From: Argentina anserina
Lineage: Eukaryota > Streptophyta > Magnoliopsida > Rosales > Rosaceae
Direction of reading: 5' to 3'
DNA length: 64,000 bases
Assembly (NCBI RefSeq): GCF_933775445.1
Contig: NW_026089441.1
Location: forward strand, 310,001 to 374,000
Shown here: positions 28,991 to 41,426 of the stretch, piece by piece
How positions within the stretch are numbered: position 1 is the stretch's first letter
Layout of the letters: each line of letters starts with the position of its first letter
The notes under the pieces: generated by a model
The model's database searches: none
What the model was told of the DNA's origin: nothing
Seen by the model: only the letters and a program-made list of their open reading frames with translations
Position numbers and translations under genes: made by a program

Positions 28991-30244
28991 AAGATACGCA
29001 AACGATGTAAAAATACTCAGTTTGAAAGAAACACACTCCCACACTTGCAAAACTCTCAAATTCAATAGAAACTCGCATCAGAAGCCTTACAGAAAGATAC
29101 TCAAACGAGAAATGAAAAGATACAGAATTGGAATAGTAAAGATACGCAAACGATGTAAAGATACACACTTGGAATAGTAAAGATACGCAAACGATGTAAA
29201 GATACTCAGTTTGAAAGAAACACACTCCCACACTTGCAAAACTCTCAAATTCAATAGAAACTCGCATCAGAAAGCCTTACAGAAAGATACTCAAACGAGA
29301 AATGAAAAGATACACATTTGGAATAGTAATGATACGCAAACGATGTAAAGATACACAATTGGAATAGTAAAGATACGCAAACGATGTAAAGATACACAAT
29401 TGGAATAGTAAAGATACGCAAACGATGTAAAGATACTCAGTATGAAAGAAACACACTCCCACACTTGCAAAACTCTCAAATACAATAGAAACTCGCATCA
29501 GAAGCCTTACAGAAAGATAGTCAAACGAGAAATAAAAAGATACACAATTGGAATAATAAAGATACGCAAACAGTGTAAAGATACACAATTGGAATAGTAA
29601 AGATACGCAAACGATGTAAAGATACTCAGTTTGAAAGAAACACACTCCCACACTTGCAAAACTCTCAAATTCAATAGAAACTCGCATCAGAAAGCCTTAC
29701 AGAAAGATACTCAAACGAGAAATGAAAAGATACACATTTGGAATAGTAAAGATACGCAAACGATGTAAAGATACACAATTGGAATAGTAAAGATACGCAA
29801 ATGATGTAAAGATACACAATTGGAATAGTAAAGATACGCAAACGATGTAAAGATACTCAATTTGAAAGAAACACACTGCCACACTTGCAAAACTCTCAAA
29901 TACAATAGAAACTCGCAACAGAAGTCTTACAGAAAGATACTCAAACGAGAAATGAAAAGATACAGAATTGGAATAGTAAAGATACGCAAATGATGTAAAG
30001 ATACACAATTGGAATAGTAAAGATACGCAAACGATGTAAAGATACTCAGTTTGAAAGAAACACACTCCCACACTTGCAAAACTCTCAAATACAATAGAAA
30101 CTCGCATCAGAAGCCTTACAGAAAGATACTCAAACGAGAAATGAAAAGATACACAATTGGAATAGTAAAGATACGCAAACGATGTAAAGATACTCAGTAT
30201 GAAAGAAACACACTCCCACACTTGCAAAACTCTCAAATACAATA

Positions 30245-30433
30245 GAAACTCGCATCAGAAGCCTTACAGAAAGATACTGAAACGAGAAATGAAAAGATAC
30301 ACAATTGGAATAGTATAGATACGCAAACAGTGTAAAGATACACAGTTGGAATAGTAAAGATACGCAAACGATGTAAAGATACTCAGTTTGAAAGAAACAC
30401 ACTGCCACACTTCCAAAACTCTCAAATACAATA
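30245..30433 (+). repeat. Reference long monomer (L, 189 bp)
   Basis: This unit is the S monomer plus one extra 41-bp module (22-bp GATACAC segment plus 19-bp GATACGC segment), giving 189 bp; 190-bp versions carry GAAAGCC. The two modules here are not identical: the first reads ATAGTATAG and CAAACAGTG, the second ACAGTTGG and CAAACGATG. L is the commonest unit type in the regular parts of the array. Its length is a multiple of three, which keeps a minus-strand frame open across runs of L units. Confidence 0.93.
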
Positions 30434-30581
30434 GAAACTCGCATCAGAAGTCTTACAGAAAGATACTCAAACGAGAAATGAAAAGATACAGAATTGGAAT
30501 AGTAAAGATACGCAAACGATATAAAGATACTCAGTTTGAAAGAAACACACTCCCACACTTGCAAAACTCTCAAATACAATA

Positions 30582-30729
30582 GAAACTCGCATCAGAAGCC
30601 TTACAGAAAGATACTCAAACGAGAAATGAAAAGATACACAATTGGAATAGTAAAGATACGCAAACGATGTAAAGATACTCAGTATGAAAGAAACACACTC
30701 CCACACTTGCAAAACTCTCAAATACAATA
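30582..30729 (+). repeat. Reference short monomer (S, 148 bp)
   Basis: A typical S unit, running from GAAACTCGCATCAG to the next copy. Its segments are 1-28 (GAAACTC...), 29-51 (GATACTC..., 23 bp), 52-73 (GATACAC..., 22 bp), 74-92 (GATACGC..., 19 bp), 93-108 (GATACTC..., 16 bp) and 109-148 (GAAACAC..., 40 bp). Each segment starts GAWAC followed by any base and C, which suggests growth from a primordial unit of about 20 bp. This copy carries the CAGTATG variant in place of CAGTTTG. Many S units elsewhere are 149 bp because GAAGCC becomes GAAAGCC. Confidence 0.93.
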
Positions 30730-31338
30730 GAAACTCGCATCAGAAGCCTTACAGAAAGATACTCAAACGAGAAATGAAAAGATACAGAATTGGAATAGTA
30801 AAGATACGCAAACGATGTAAAGATACACAATTGGAATAGTAAAGACACGCAAACGATGTAAAGATACTCAGTTTAAAAGAAACACACTCCCACACTTGCA
30901 AAACTCTCAAATTCAATAGAAACTCGCATCAGAAAGCCTTACAGAAAGATACTCAAACGAGAAATGAAAAGATACACATTTGGAATAGTAAAGATACGCA
31001 AACGATGTAAAGATACACAATTGGAATAGTAAAGATACGCAAATGATGTAAAGATACACAATTGGAATAGTAAAGATACGCAAACGATGTAAAGATACTC
31101 AGTTTGAAAGAAACACACTGCCACACTAGCAAAACTCTCAAATACAATAGAAACTCGCATCAGAAGCCTTACAGAAAGATAGTCAAACGAGAAAGAAAAA
31201 GATACACAATTGGAATAATAAAGATACGCAAACAGTGTAAAGATACACAATTGGAATAGTAAAGATACGCAAACGATGTAAAGATACTCAGTTTGAAAGA
31301 AACACACTCCCACACTTGCAAAACTCTCAAATTCAATA

Positions 31339-31569
31339 GAAACTCGCATCAGAAAGCCTTACAGAAAGATACTCAAACGAGAAATGAAAAGATACACATT
31401 TGGAATAGTAAAGATACGCAAACGATGTAAAGATACACAATTGGAATAGTAAAGATACGCAAATGATGTAAAGATACACAATTGGAATAGTAAAGATACG
31501 CAAACGATGTAAAGATACTCAATTTGAAAGAAACACACTGCCACACTTGCAAAACTCTCAAATACAATA
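31339..31569 (+). repeat. Reference triple-module monomer (X, 231 bp)
   Basis: This unit holds three 41-bp modules. The first carries ACACATTTGG and the second CAAATGATG, both diagnostic of X units in the 21.9-40.5 kb part of the array. Nineteen X units were located, starting at 689, 1933, 4151, 10248, 21901, 24389, 26877, 29257, 29677, 30919, 31339, 32581, 34772, 36014, 37404, 40312, 48856, 51266 and 52363. None occurs between 11.5 and 20.4 kb. X units look like fixed members of particular higher-order repeats rather than random expansions. Confidence 0.9.
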
Positions 31570-32580
31570 GAAACTCGCAACAGAAGTCTTACAGAAAGAT
31601 ACTCAAACGAGAAATGAAAAGATACAGAATTGGAATAGTAAAGATACGCAAATGATGTAAAGATACACAATTGGAATAGTAAAGATACGCAAACGATGTA
31701 AAGATACTCAGTTTGAAAGAAACACACTCCCACACTTGCAAAACTCTCAAATACAATAGAAACTCGCATCAGAAGCCTTACAGAAAGATACTCAAACGAG
31801 AAATGAAAAGATACACAATTGGAATAGTAAAGATACGCAAACGATGTAAAGATACTCAGTATGAAAGAAACACACTCCCACACTTGCAAAACTCTCAAAT
31901 ACAATAGAAACTCGCATCAGAAGCCTTACAGAAAGATACTGAAACGAGAAATGAAAAGATACACAATTGGAATAGTATAGATACGCAAACAGTGTAAAGA
32001 TACACAGTTGGAATAGTAAAGATACGCAAACGATGTAAAGATACTCAGTTTGAAAGAAACACACTGCCACACTTCCAAAACTCTCAAATACAATAGAAAC
32101 TCGCATCAGAAGTCTTACAGAAAGATACTCAAACGAGAAATGAAAAGATACAGAATTGGAATAGTAAAGATACGCAAACGATATAAAGATACTCAGTTTG
32201 AAAGAAACACACTCCCACACTTGCAAAACTCTCAAATACAATAGAAACTCGCATCAGAAGCCTTACAGAAAGATACTCAAACGAGAAATGAAAAGATACA
32301 CAATTGGAATAGTAAAGATACGCAAACGATGTAAAGATACTCAGTATGAAAGAAACACACTCCCACACTTGCAAAACTCTCAAATACAATAGAAACTCGC
32401 ATCAGAAGCCTTACAGAAAGATACTCAAACGAGAAATGAAAAGATACAGAATTGGAATAGTAAAGATACGCAAACGATGTAAAGATACACAATTGGAATA
32501 GTAAAGACACGCAAACGATGTAAAGATACTCAGTTTAAAAGAAACACACTCCCACACTTGCAAAACTCTCAAATTCAATA

Positions 32581-34710
32581 GAAACTCGCATCAGAAAGCC
32601 TTACAGAAAGATACTCAAACGAGAAATGAAAAGATACACATTTGGAATAGTAAAGATACGCAAACGATGTAAAGATACACAATTGGAATAGTAAAGATAC
32701 GCAAATGATGTAAAGATACACAATTGGAATAGTAAAGATACGCAAACGATGTAAAGATACTCAATTTGAAAGAAACACACTGCCACACTTGCAAAACTCT
32801 CAAATACAATAGAAACTCGCATCAGAAGTCTTACAGAAAGATACTCAAACGAGAAATGAAAAGATACAGAATTGGAATAGTAAAGATACGCAAATGATGT
32901 AAAGATACACAATTGGAATAGTAAAGATACGCAAACGATGTAAAGATACTCAGTTTGAAAGAAACACACTCCCACACTTGCAAAACTCTCAAATACAATA
33001 GAAACTCGCATCAGAAGCCTTACAGAAAGATACTTAAACGAGAAATGAAAAGATACACAATTGGAATAGTAAAGATACGCAATCGATGTAAAGATACTCA
33101 GTTTGAAAGAAACACACTCCCACACTTGCAAAACTCTCAAATACAATAGAAACTCGCATCAGAAGCCTTACAGAAAGATACTCAAACGAGAAATGAAAAG
33201 ATACAGAATTGGAATAGTAAAGATACGCAAACGATGTAAAGATACACACTTGGAATAGTAAAGATACGCAAACGATGTAAAGATACTCAGTTTGAAAGAA
33301 ACACACTCCAACACTTGCAAAACTCTCAAATTCAATAGAAACTCGCATCAGAAAGCCTTACAGAAAGATACTCAAACGAGAAATGAAAAGATAGACAATT
33401 GGAATAGTAAAGATACGCAAACGATGTAAAGATACACAATTGGAATAGTAAAGATACGCAAACGATGTAAAGATACTCAGTTTGAAAGAAACACCCTCCC
33501 ACACTTGCAAAACTCTCAAATACAATAGAAACTCGCATCAGAAAGCCTTACAGAAATATACTCAAACGAGAAATGAAAAGATACACAATTGGAATAGTAA
33601 AGATACGCAAACGATGTAAAGATACTCAGTATGAAAGAAACACACTCCCACACTTACAAAACTCTCAAATACAATAGAAACTCGCATCAGAAGCCTTACA
33701 GAAAGATACTCAAACGAGAAATAAAAAGATACACAATTGGAATAATAAAGATACACAAACAGTGTAAAGATACACAATTGGAATTGTAAAGATACGCAAA
33801 CGATGTAAAGATACTCAGTTTGAAAGAAACACACTCCCACACTTGCAAAACTCTCAAATTCAATAGAAACTCGCATCAGAAAGCCTTACAGAAAGATACT
33901 CAAACGAGAAATGAAAAGATACACAATTGGAATAGTAAAGATACGCAAACGATGTAAAGATACAAAATTGGAATAGTAAAGATACGCAAACGATGTAAAG
34001 ATACTCAGTATGAAAGAAACACACTCCCACACTTGCAAAACTCTCAAATACAATAGAAACTCGCATCAGAAGCCTTACAAAAAGATACTCAAACGAGAAA
34101 TGAAAAGATACAGAATTGGAATAGTAAAGATACGCAAATGATGAAAAGATACACAATTGGAATAGTAAAGATACGCAAACGATGTAAAGATACTCAGTTT
34201 GAAAGAAACACACTCCCACACTTGCAAAACTCTCAAATTCAATAGAAACTCGCTTCAGAAAGCCTTACAGAAAGATACTCAAACGAGAAATGAAAAGATA
34301 GACAATTGGAATAGTAAAGATACGCAATCGATGTAAAGATACTCAGTTTGAAAGAAACACACTCCCACACTTGCAAAACTCTCAAATACAATAGAAACTC
34401 GCATCAGAAGCCTTACAGAAAGATACTCAAACGAGAAATGAAAAGATACACAATTGGAATAGTAAAGATACGCAAACGATGTAAAGATACAAAATTGGAA
34501 TAGTAAAGATACGCAAACGATGTAAAGATACTCAGTATGAAAGAAACACACTCCCACACTTGCAAAACTCTCAAATACAATAGAAACTCGCATCAGAAGC
34601 CTTACAAAAAGATACTCAAACGAGAAATGAAAAGATACAGAATTGGAATAGTAAAGATACGCAAATGATGAAAAGATACACAATTGGAATAGTAAAGATA
34701 CGCAAACGAT
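32581..34710 (+). repeat. Dispersed ~2.1-kb block, copy B
   Basis: This copy is offset 5,704 bp from copy A, with the same unit order and the same ATACAAAATTGG, CTTACAAAAAG and CAAATGATGAAAAG variants. Private changes include CACTCCAACACTTG near 33309 and ACACCCTCCCAC near 33494. Its start overlaps the end of the 1,662-bp HOR. Confidence 0.8.
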
Positions 34711-34771
34711 GTAAAAATACTCAGTTTGAAAGAAACACACTCCCACACTTGCAAAACTCTCAAATTCAATA

Positions 34772-37403
34772 TAAACTCGCATCAGAAAGCCTTACAGAAA
34801 GATACTCAAACGAGAAATGAAAAGATACACATTTGGAATAGTAAAGATACGCAAACGATGTAAAGATACACAATTGGAATAGTAAAGATACGCAAATGAT
34901 GTAAAGATACACAATTGGAATAGTAAAGATACGCAAACGATGTAAAGATACTCAATTTGAAAGAAACACACTGCCACACTTGCAAAACTCTCAAATACAA
35001 TAGAAACTCGCAACAGAAGTCTTACAGAAAGATACTCAAACGAGAAATGAAAAGATACAGAATTGGAATAGTAAAGATACGCAAATGATGTAAAGATACA
35101 CAATTGGAATAGTAAAGATACGCAAACGATGTAAAGATACTCAGTTTGAAAGAAACACACTCCCACACTTGCAAAACTCTCAAATACAATAGAAACTCGC
35201 ATCAGAAGCCTTACAGAAAGATACTCAAACGAGAAATGAAAAGATACACAATTGGAATAGTAAAGATACGCAAACGATGTAAAGATACTCAGTATGAAAG
35301 AAACACACTCCCACACTTGCAAAACTCTCAAATACAATAGAAACTCGCATCAGAAGCCTTACAGAAAGATACTGAAACGAGAAATGAAAAGATACACAAT
35401 TGGAATAGTATAGATACGCAAACAGTGTAAAGATACACAGTTGGAATAGTAAAGATACGCAAACGATGTAAAGATACTCAGTTTGAAAGAAACACACTGC
35501 CACACTTCCAAAACTCTCAAATACAATAGAAACTCGCATCAGAAGTCTTACAGAAAGATACTCAAAGGAGAAATGAAAAGATACAGAATTGGAATAGTAA
35601 AGATACGCAAACGATGTAAAGATACTCAGTATGAAAGAAACACACTCCCACACTTGCAAAACTCTCAAATACAATAGAAACTCGCATCAGAAGCCTTACA
35701 GAAAGATACTCAAACGAGAAATGAAAAGATACACAATTGGAATAGTAAAGATACGCAAACGATGTAAAGATACTCAGTATGAAAGAAACACACTCCCACA
35801 CTTGTAAAACTCTCAAATACAAAAGAAACTCGCATCAGAAGCCTTACAGAAAGATAGTCAAACGAGAAATAAAAAGATACACAATTGGAATAATAAAGAT
35901 ACGCAAACAGTGTAAAGATACACAATTGGAATAGTAAAGATACGCAAACGATGTAAAGATACTCAGTTTGAAAGAAACACACTCCCACACTTGCAAAACT
36001 CTCAAATTCAATAGAAACTCGCATCAGAAAGCCTTACAGAAAGATACTCAAACGAGAAATGAAAAGATACACATTTGGAATAGTAAAGATACGCAAACGA
36101 TGTAAAGATACACAATTGGAATAGTAAAGATACGCAAATGATGTAAAGATACACAATTGGAATAGTAAAGATACGCAAACGATGTAAAGATACTCAGTTT
36201 GAAAGAAACACACTGCCACACTTGCAAAACTCTCAAATACAATAGAAACTCGCATCAGAAGTCTTACAGAAAGATAGTCAAACGAGAAATGAAAAGATAC
36301 ACAATTGGAATAGTAAAGATACGCAAACGATGTAAAGATACTCAGTATGAAAGAAACACACTCCCACACTTGCAAAACTCTCAAATACAATAGAAACTCG
36401 CATCAGAAGCCTTACAGAAAGATACTCAAACGAGAAATGAAAAGATACACAATTGGAATAGTAAAGATACGCAAACGATGTAAAGATACTCAGTATGAAA
36501 GAAACACACTCCCACACTTGTAAAACTCTCAAATACAAAAGAAACTCGCATCAGAAGCCTTACAGAAAGATAGTCAAACGAGAAATAAAAAGATACACAA
36601 TTGGAATAATAAAGATACGCAAACAGTGTAAAGATACACAATTGGAATAGTAAAGATACGCAAACGATGTAAAGATACTCAGTTTGAAAGAAACACACTC
36701 CCACACTTGCAAAACTCTCAAATTCAATAGAAACTCGCATCAGAAGCCTTACAGAAAGATACTGAAACGAGAAATGAAAAGATACACAATTGGAATAGTA
36801 TAGATACGCAAACAGTGAAAAGATACATAATTGGAATAATAAAGATACGCAAACGATGTAAAGATACTCAGTTTGAAAGAAACACACTCCCACACTTGCA
36901 AAACTCTCAAATACAATAGAAACTCGCATCAGAAGCCTTACAGAAAGATACTCAAACGAGAAATGAAAAGATACACAATTGGAATAGTAAAGATACGCAA
37001 ACGATGTAAAGATACTCAGTATGAAAGAAACACACTCCCACACTTGCAAAACTCTCAAATACAATAGAAACTCGCATCAGAAGCCTTACAGAAAGATACT
37101 CAAACGAGAAATGAAAAGATACACAATTGGAATAGTAAAGATACGCAAACGATGTAAAGATACTCAGTATGAAAGAAACACACTCCCACACTTGTAAAAC
37201 TCTCAAATACAAAAGAAACTCGCATCAGAAGCCTTACAGAAAGATAGTCAAACGAGAAATAAAAAGATACACAATTGGAATAATAAAGATACGCAAACAG
37301 TGTAAAGATACACAATTGGAATAGTAAAGATACGCAAACGATGTAAAGATACTCAGTTTGAAAGAAACACACTCCCACACTTGCAAAACTCTCAAATTCA
37401 ATA
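34772..37403 (+). repeat. X-anchored segment with 1,242- and 1,390-bp periods
   Basis: X units start at 34772, 36014 and 37404. The first interval is 1,242 bp, as in the 1,662-bp HOR. The second is 1,390 bp, read as 231,148,148,189,189,148,148,189. An L unit with ACTTGTAAAAC just before it and CAAATACAAAAG at its border occurs near 35.82, 36.54 and 37.22 kb, evidence of short-range duplication of an S+L pair. The first X unit has AATATAAACTCGC in place of AATAGAAACTCGC. Confidence 0.82.
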
Positions 37404-39930
37404 GAAACTCGCATCAGAAAGCCTTACAGAAAGATACTCAAACGAGAAATGAAAAGATACACATTTGGAATAGTAAAGATACGCAAACGATGTAAAGATA
37501 CACAATTGGAATAGTAAAGATACGCAAATGATGTAAAGATACACAATTGGAATAGTAAAGATACGCAAACGATGTAAAGATACTCAGTTTGAAAGAAACA
37601 CACTGCCACACTTGCAAAACTCTCAAATACAATAGAAACTCGCATCAGAAGTCTTACAGAAAGATACTCAAACGAGAAATGAAAAGATACAGAATTGGAA
37701 TAGTAAAGATACGCAAATGATGTAAAGATACACAATTGGAATAGTAAAGATACGCAAACGATGTAAAGATACTCAGTTTGAAAGAAACACACTCCCACAC
37801 TTGCAAAACTCTCAAATACAATAGAAACTCGCATCAGAAGCCTTACAGAAAGATACTTAAACGAGAAATGAAAAGATACACAATTGGAATAGTAAAGATA
37901 CGCAATCGATGTAAAGATACTCAGTTTGAAAGAAACACACTCCCACACTTGCAAAACTCTCAAATACAATAGAAACTCGCATCAGAAGCCTTACAGAAAG
38001 ATACTCAAACGAGAAATGAAAAGATACAGAATTGGAATAGTAAAGATACGCAAACGATGTAAAGATACACACTTGGAATAGTAAAGATACGCAAACGATG
38101 TAAAGATACTCAGTTTGAAAGAAACACACTCCCACACTTGCAAAACTCTCAAATTCAATAGAAACTCGCATCAGAAAGCCTTACAGAAAGATACTCAAAC
38201 GAGAAATGAAAAGATAGACAATTGGAATAGTAAAGATACGCAAACGATGTAAAGATACACAATTGGAATAGTAAAGATACGCAAACGATGTAAAGATACT
38301 CAGTTTGAAAGAAACACACTCCCACACTTGCAAAACTCTCAAATACAATAGAAACTCGCATCAGAAAGCCTTACAGAAATATACTCAAACGAGAAATGAA
38401 AAGATACAGAATTGGAATAGTAAAGATACGCAAACGATGTAAAGATACACAATTGGAATAGTAAAGATACGCAAACGATGTAAAGATACTCAGTTTGAAA
38501 GAAACACACTCCCACACTTGCAAAACTCTCAAATTCAATAGAAACTCGCATCAGAAAGCCTTACAGAAAGATACTCAAACGAGAAATGAAAAGATACACA
38601 ATTGGAATAGTAAAGATACGCAAACGATGTAAAGATACAAAATTGGAATAGTAAAGATACGCAAACGATGTAAAGATACTCAGTTTGAAAGAAACACACT
38701 CCCACACTTGCAAAACTCTCAAATACAATAGAAACTCGCATCAGAAGCCTTACAGAAAGATACTTAAACGAGAAATGAAAAGATACACAATTGGAATAGT
38801 AAAGATACGCAAACGATGTAAAGATACTCAGTATGAAAGAAACACACTCCCACACTTACAAAACTCTCAAATACAATAGAAACTCGCATCAGAAGCCTTA
38901 TAGAAAGATACTCAAACGAGAAATAAAAAGATACACAATTGGAATAATAAAGATACGCAAACAGTGTAAAGATACACAATTGGAATAGTAAAGATACGCA
39001 AACGATGTAAAGATACTCAGTTTGAAAGAAACACACTCCCACACTTGCAAAACTCTCAAATTCAATAGAAACTCGCATCAGAAAGCCTTACAGAAAGATA
39101 CTCAAACGAGAAATGAAAAGATACACAATTGGAATAGTAAAGATACGCAAACGATGTAAAGATACAAAATTGGAATAGTAAAGATACGCAAACGATGTAA
39201 AGATACTCAGTATGAAAGAAACACACTCCCACACTTGCAAAACTCTCAAATACAATAGAAACTCGCATCAGAAGCCTTACAAAAAGATACTCAAACGAGA
39301 AATGAAAAGATACAGAATTGGAATAGTAAAGATACGCAAATGATGAAAAGATACACAATTGGAATAGTAAAGATACGCAAACGATGTAAAGATACTCAGT
39401 TTGAAAGAAACACACTCCCACACTTGCAAAACTCTCAAATTCAATAGAAACTCGCTTCAGAAAGCCTGACAGAAAGATACTCAAACGAGAAATGAAAAGA
39501 TAGACAAGTGGAATAGTAAAGATACGCAATCGATGTAAAGATACTCAGTTTGAAAGAAACACACTCCCACACTTGCAAAACTCTCAAATACAATAGAAAC
39601 TCGCATCAGAAGCCTTACAGAAAGATACTCAAACGAGAAATGAAAAGATACACAATTGGAATAGTAAAGATACGCAAACGATGTAAAGATACAAAATTGG
39701 AATAGTAAAGATACGCAAACGATGTAAAGATACTCAGTATGAAAGAAACACACTCCCACACTTGCAAAACTCTCAAATACAATAGAAACTCGCATCAGAA
39801 GCCTTACAAAAAGATACTCAAACGAGAAATGAAAAGATACAGAATTGGAATAGTAAAGATACGCAAATGATGAAAAGATACACAATTGGAATAGTAAAGA
39901 TACGCAAACGATGTAAAAATACTCAGTTTG
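37404..39930 (+). repeat. Dispersed ~2.1-kb block, copy C with a two-monomer insertion
   Basis: Offset from copy B is 4,823 bp up to about 38.36 kb and 5,202 bp after about 38.76 kb. The 379-bp difference equals one 190-bp plus one 189-bp monomer. The inserted units carry AATATACTC with ACAGAATTGG, and ATACAAAATTGG. Private changes include AAGCCTGACAG near 39467 and ACAAGTGGAATAG near 39506. Confidence 0.78.
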
Positions 39931-40311
39931 AAAGAAACACACTCCCACACTTGCAAAACTCTCAAATTTAATAGAAACTCGCATCAGAAAGCCTTACAGA
40001 AAGATACTCAAACGAGAAATGAAAAGATAGACAATTGGAATAGTAAAGATACGCAATCGATGTAAAGATACTCAGTTTGAAAGAAACACACTCCCACACT
40101 TGCAAAACTCTCAAATACAATAGAAACTCGCATCAGAAGCCTTACAGAAAGATACTCAAACGAGAAATAAAAAGATACACAATTGGAATAATAAAGATAC
40201 GCAAACAGTGTAAAGATACACAATTGGAATAGTAAAGATACGCAAACGATGTAAAGATACTCAGTTTGAAAGAAACACACTCCCACACTTGCAAAACTCT
40301 CAAATTCAATA

Positions 40312-41420
40312 GAAACTCGCATCAGAAAGCCTTACAGAAAGATACTCAAACGAGAAATGAAAAGATACACATTTGGAATAGTAATGATACGCAAACGATG
40401 TAAAGATACACAATTGGAATAGTAAAGATACGCAAACGATGTAAAGATACACAATTGGAATAGTAAAGATACGCAAACGATGTAAAGATACTCAGTTTGA
40501 AAGAAACACACTGCCACACTTGCAAAACTCTCAAATACAATAGAAACTCGCATCAGAAGTCTTACAGAAAGATACTCAAACGAGAAATGAAAAGATACAG
40601 AATTGGAATAGTAAAGATACGCAAATGATGTAAAGATACACAATTGGAATAGTAAAGATACGCAAACGATGTAAAGATACTCAGTTTGAAAGAAACACAC
40701 TCCCACACTTGCAAAACTCTCAAATACAATAGAAACTCGCATCAGAAGCCTTACAGAAAGATACTCAAACGAGAAATGAAAAGATACACAATTGGAATAG
40801 TAAAGATACGCAATCGATGTAAAGATACTCAGTTTGAAAGAAACACACTCCCACACTTGCAAAACTCTCAAATACAATAGAAACTCGCATCAGAAGCCTT
40901 ACAGAAAGATACTCAAACGAGAAATGAAAAGATACAGAATTGGAATAGTAAAGATACGCAAACGATGTAAAGATACACAATTGGAATAGTAAAGATACGC
41001 AAACGATGTAAAGATACTCAGTTTGAAAGAAACACACTCCCACACTTGCAAAACTCTCAAATTCAATAGAAACTCGCATCAGAAAGCCTTACCGAAAGAT
41101 ACTCAAACGAGAAATGAAAAGATAGACAATTGGAATAGTAAAGATACGCAAACGATGTAAAATACACAATTGGAATAGTAAAGATACGAAAACGATGTAA
41201 AGATACTCAGTTTGAAAGAAACACACTCCCACACTTGCAAAACTCTCAAATACAATAGAAACTCGCATCAGAAAGCCTTATAGAAATATACTCAAACGAG
41301 AAATGAAAAGATACACAATTGGAATAGTAAAGATACGCAAACGATGTAAAGATACTCAGTATGAAAGAAACACACTCCCACACTTGCAAAACTCTCAAAT
41401 TCAATAGAAACTCGCATCAG
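40312..41420 (+). repeat. X-led segment and transition out of the 20-41 kb subfamily
   Basis: The last X unit of the central region starts at 40312 and is followed by L, S and L units as in the block at 37404 (offset 2,908 bp). The L unit near 41.1 kb has CTTACCGAAAG, a two-base loss giving GTAAAATACAC near 41158, and ATACGAAAACG. After about 41.4 kb the unit types change to those of the next segment. Confidence 0.7.
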
Positions 41421-41426
41421 AAAGCC

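Larger units (their letters stand above)
29677..33000 (+). repeat. 1,662-bp nine-monomer HOR, two copies
   Basis: From 29677 the units are 231,189,148,189,148,148,189,231,189 bp (X L S L S S L X L), summing to 1,662. The pattern restarts at 31339 and continues to about 33.0 kb. The first seven units form a 1,242-bp sub-period that recurs between the X units at 34772 and 36014. Shared variants are ATACTGAAACG, AGTATAGATACG, CACACTTCCAAAAC and GATATAAAG. Confidence 0.88.
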
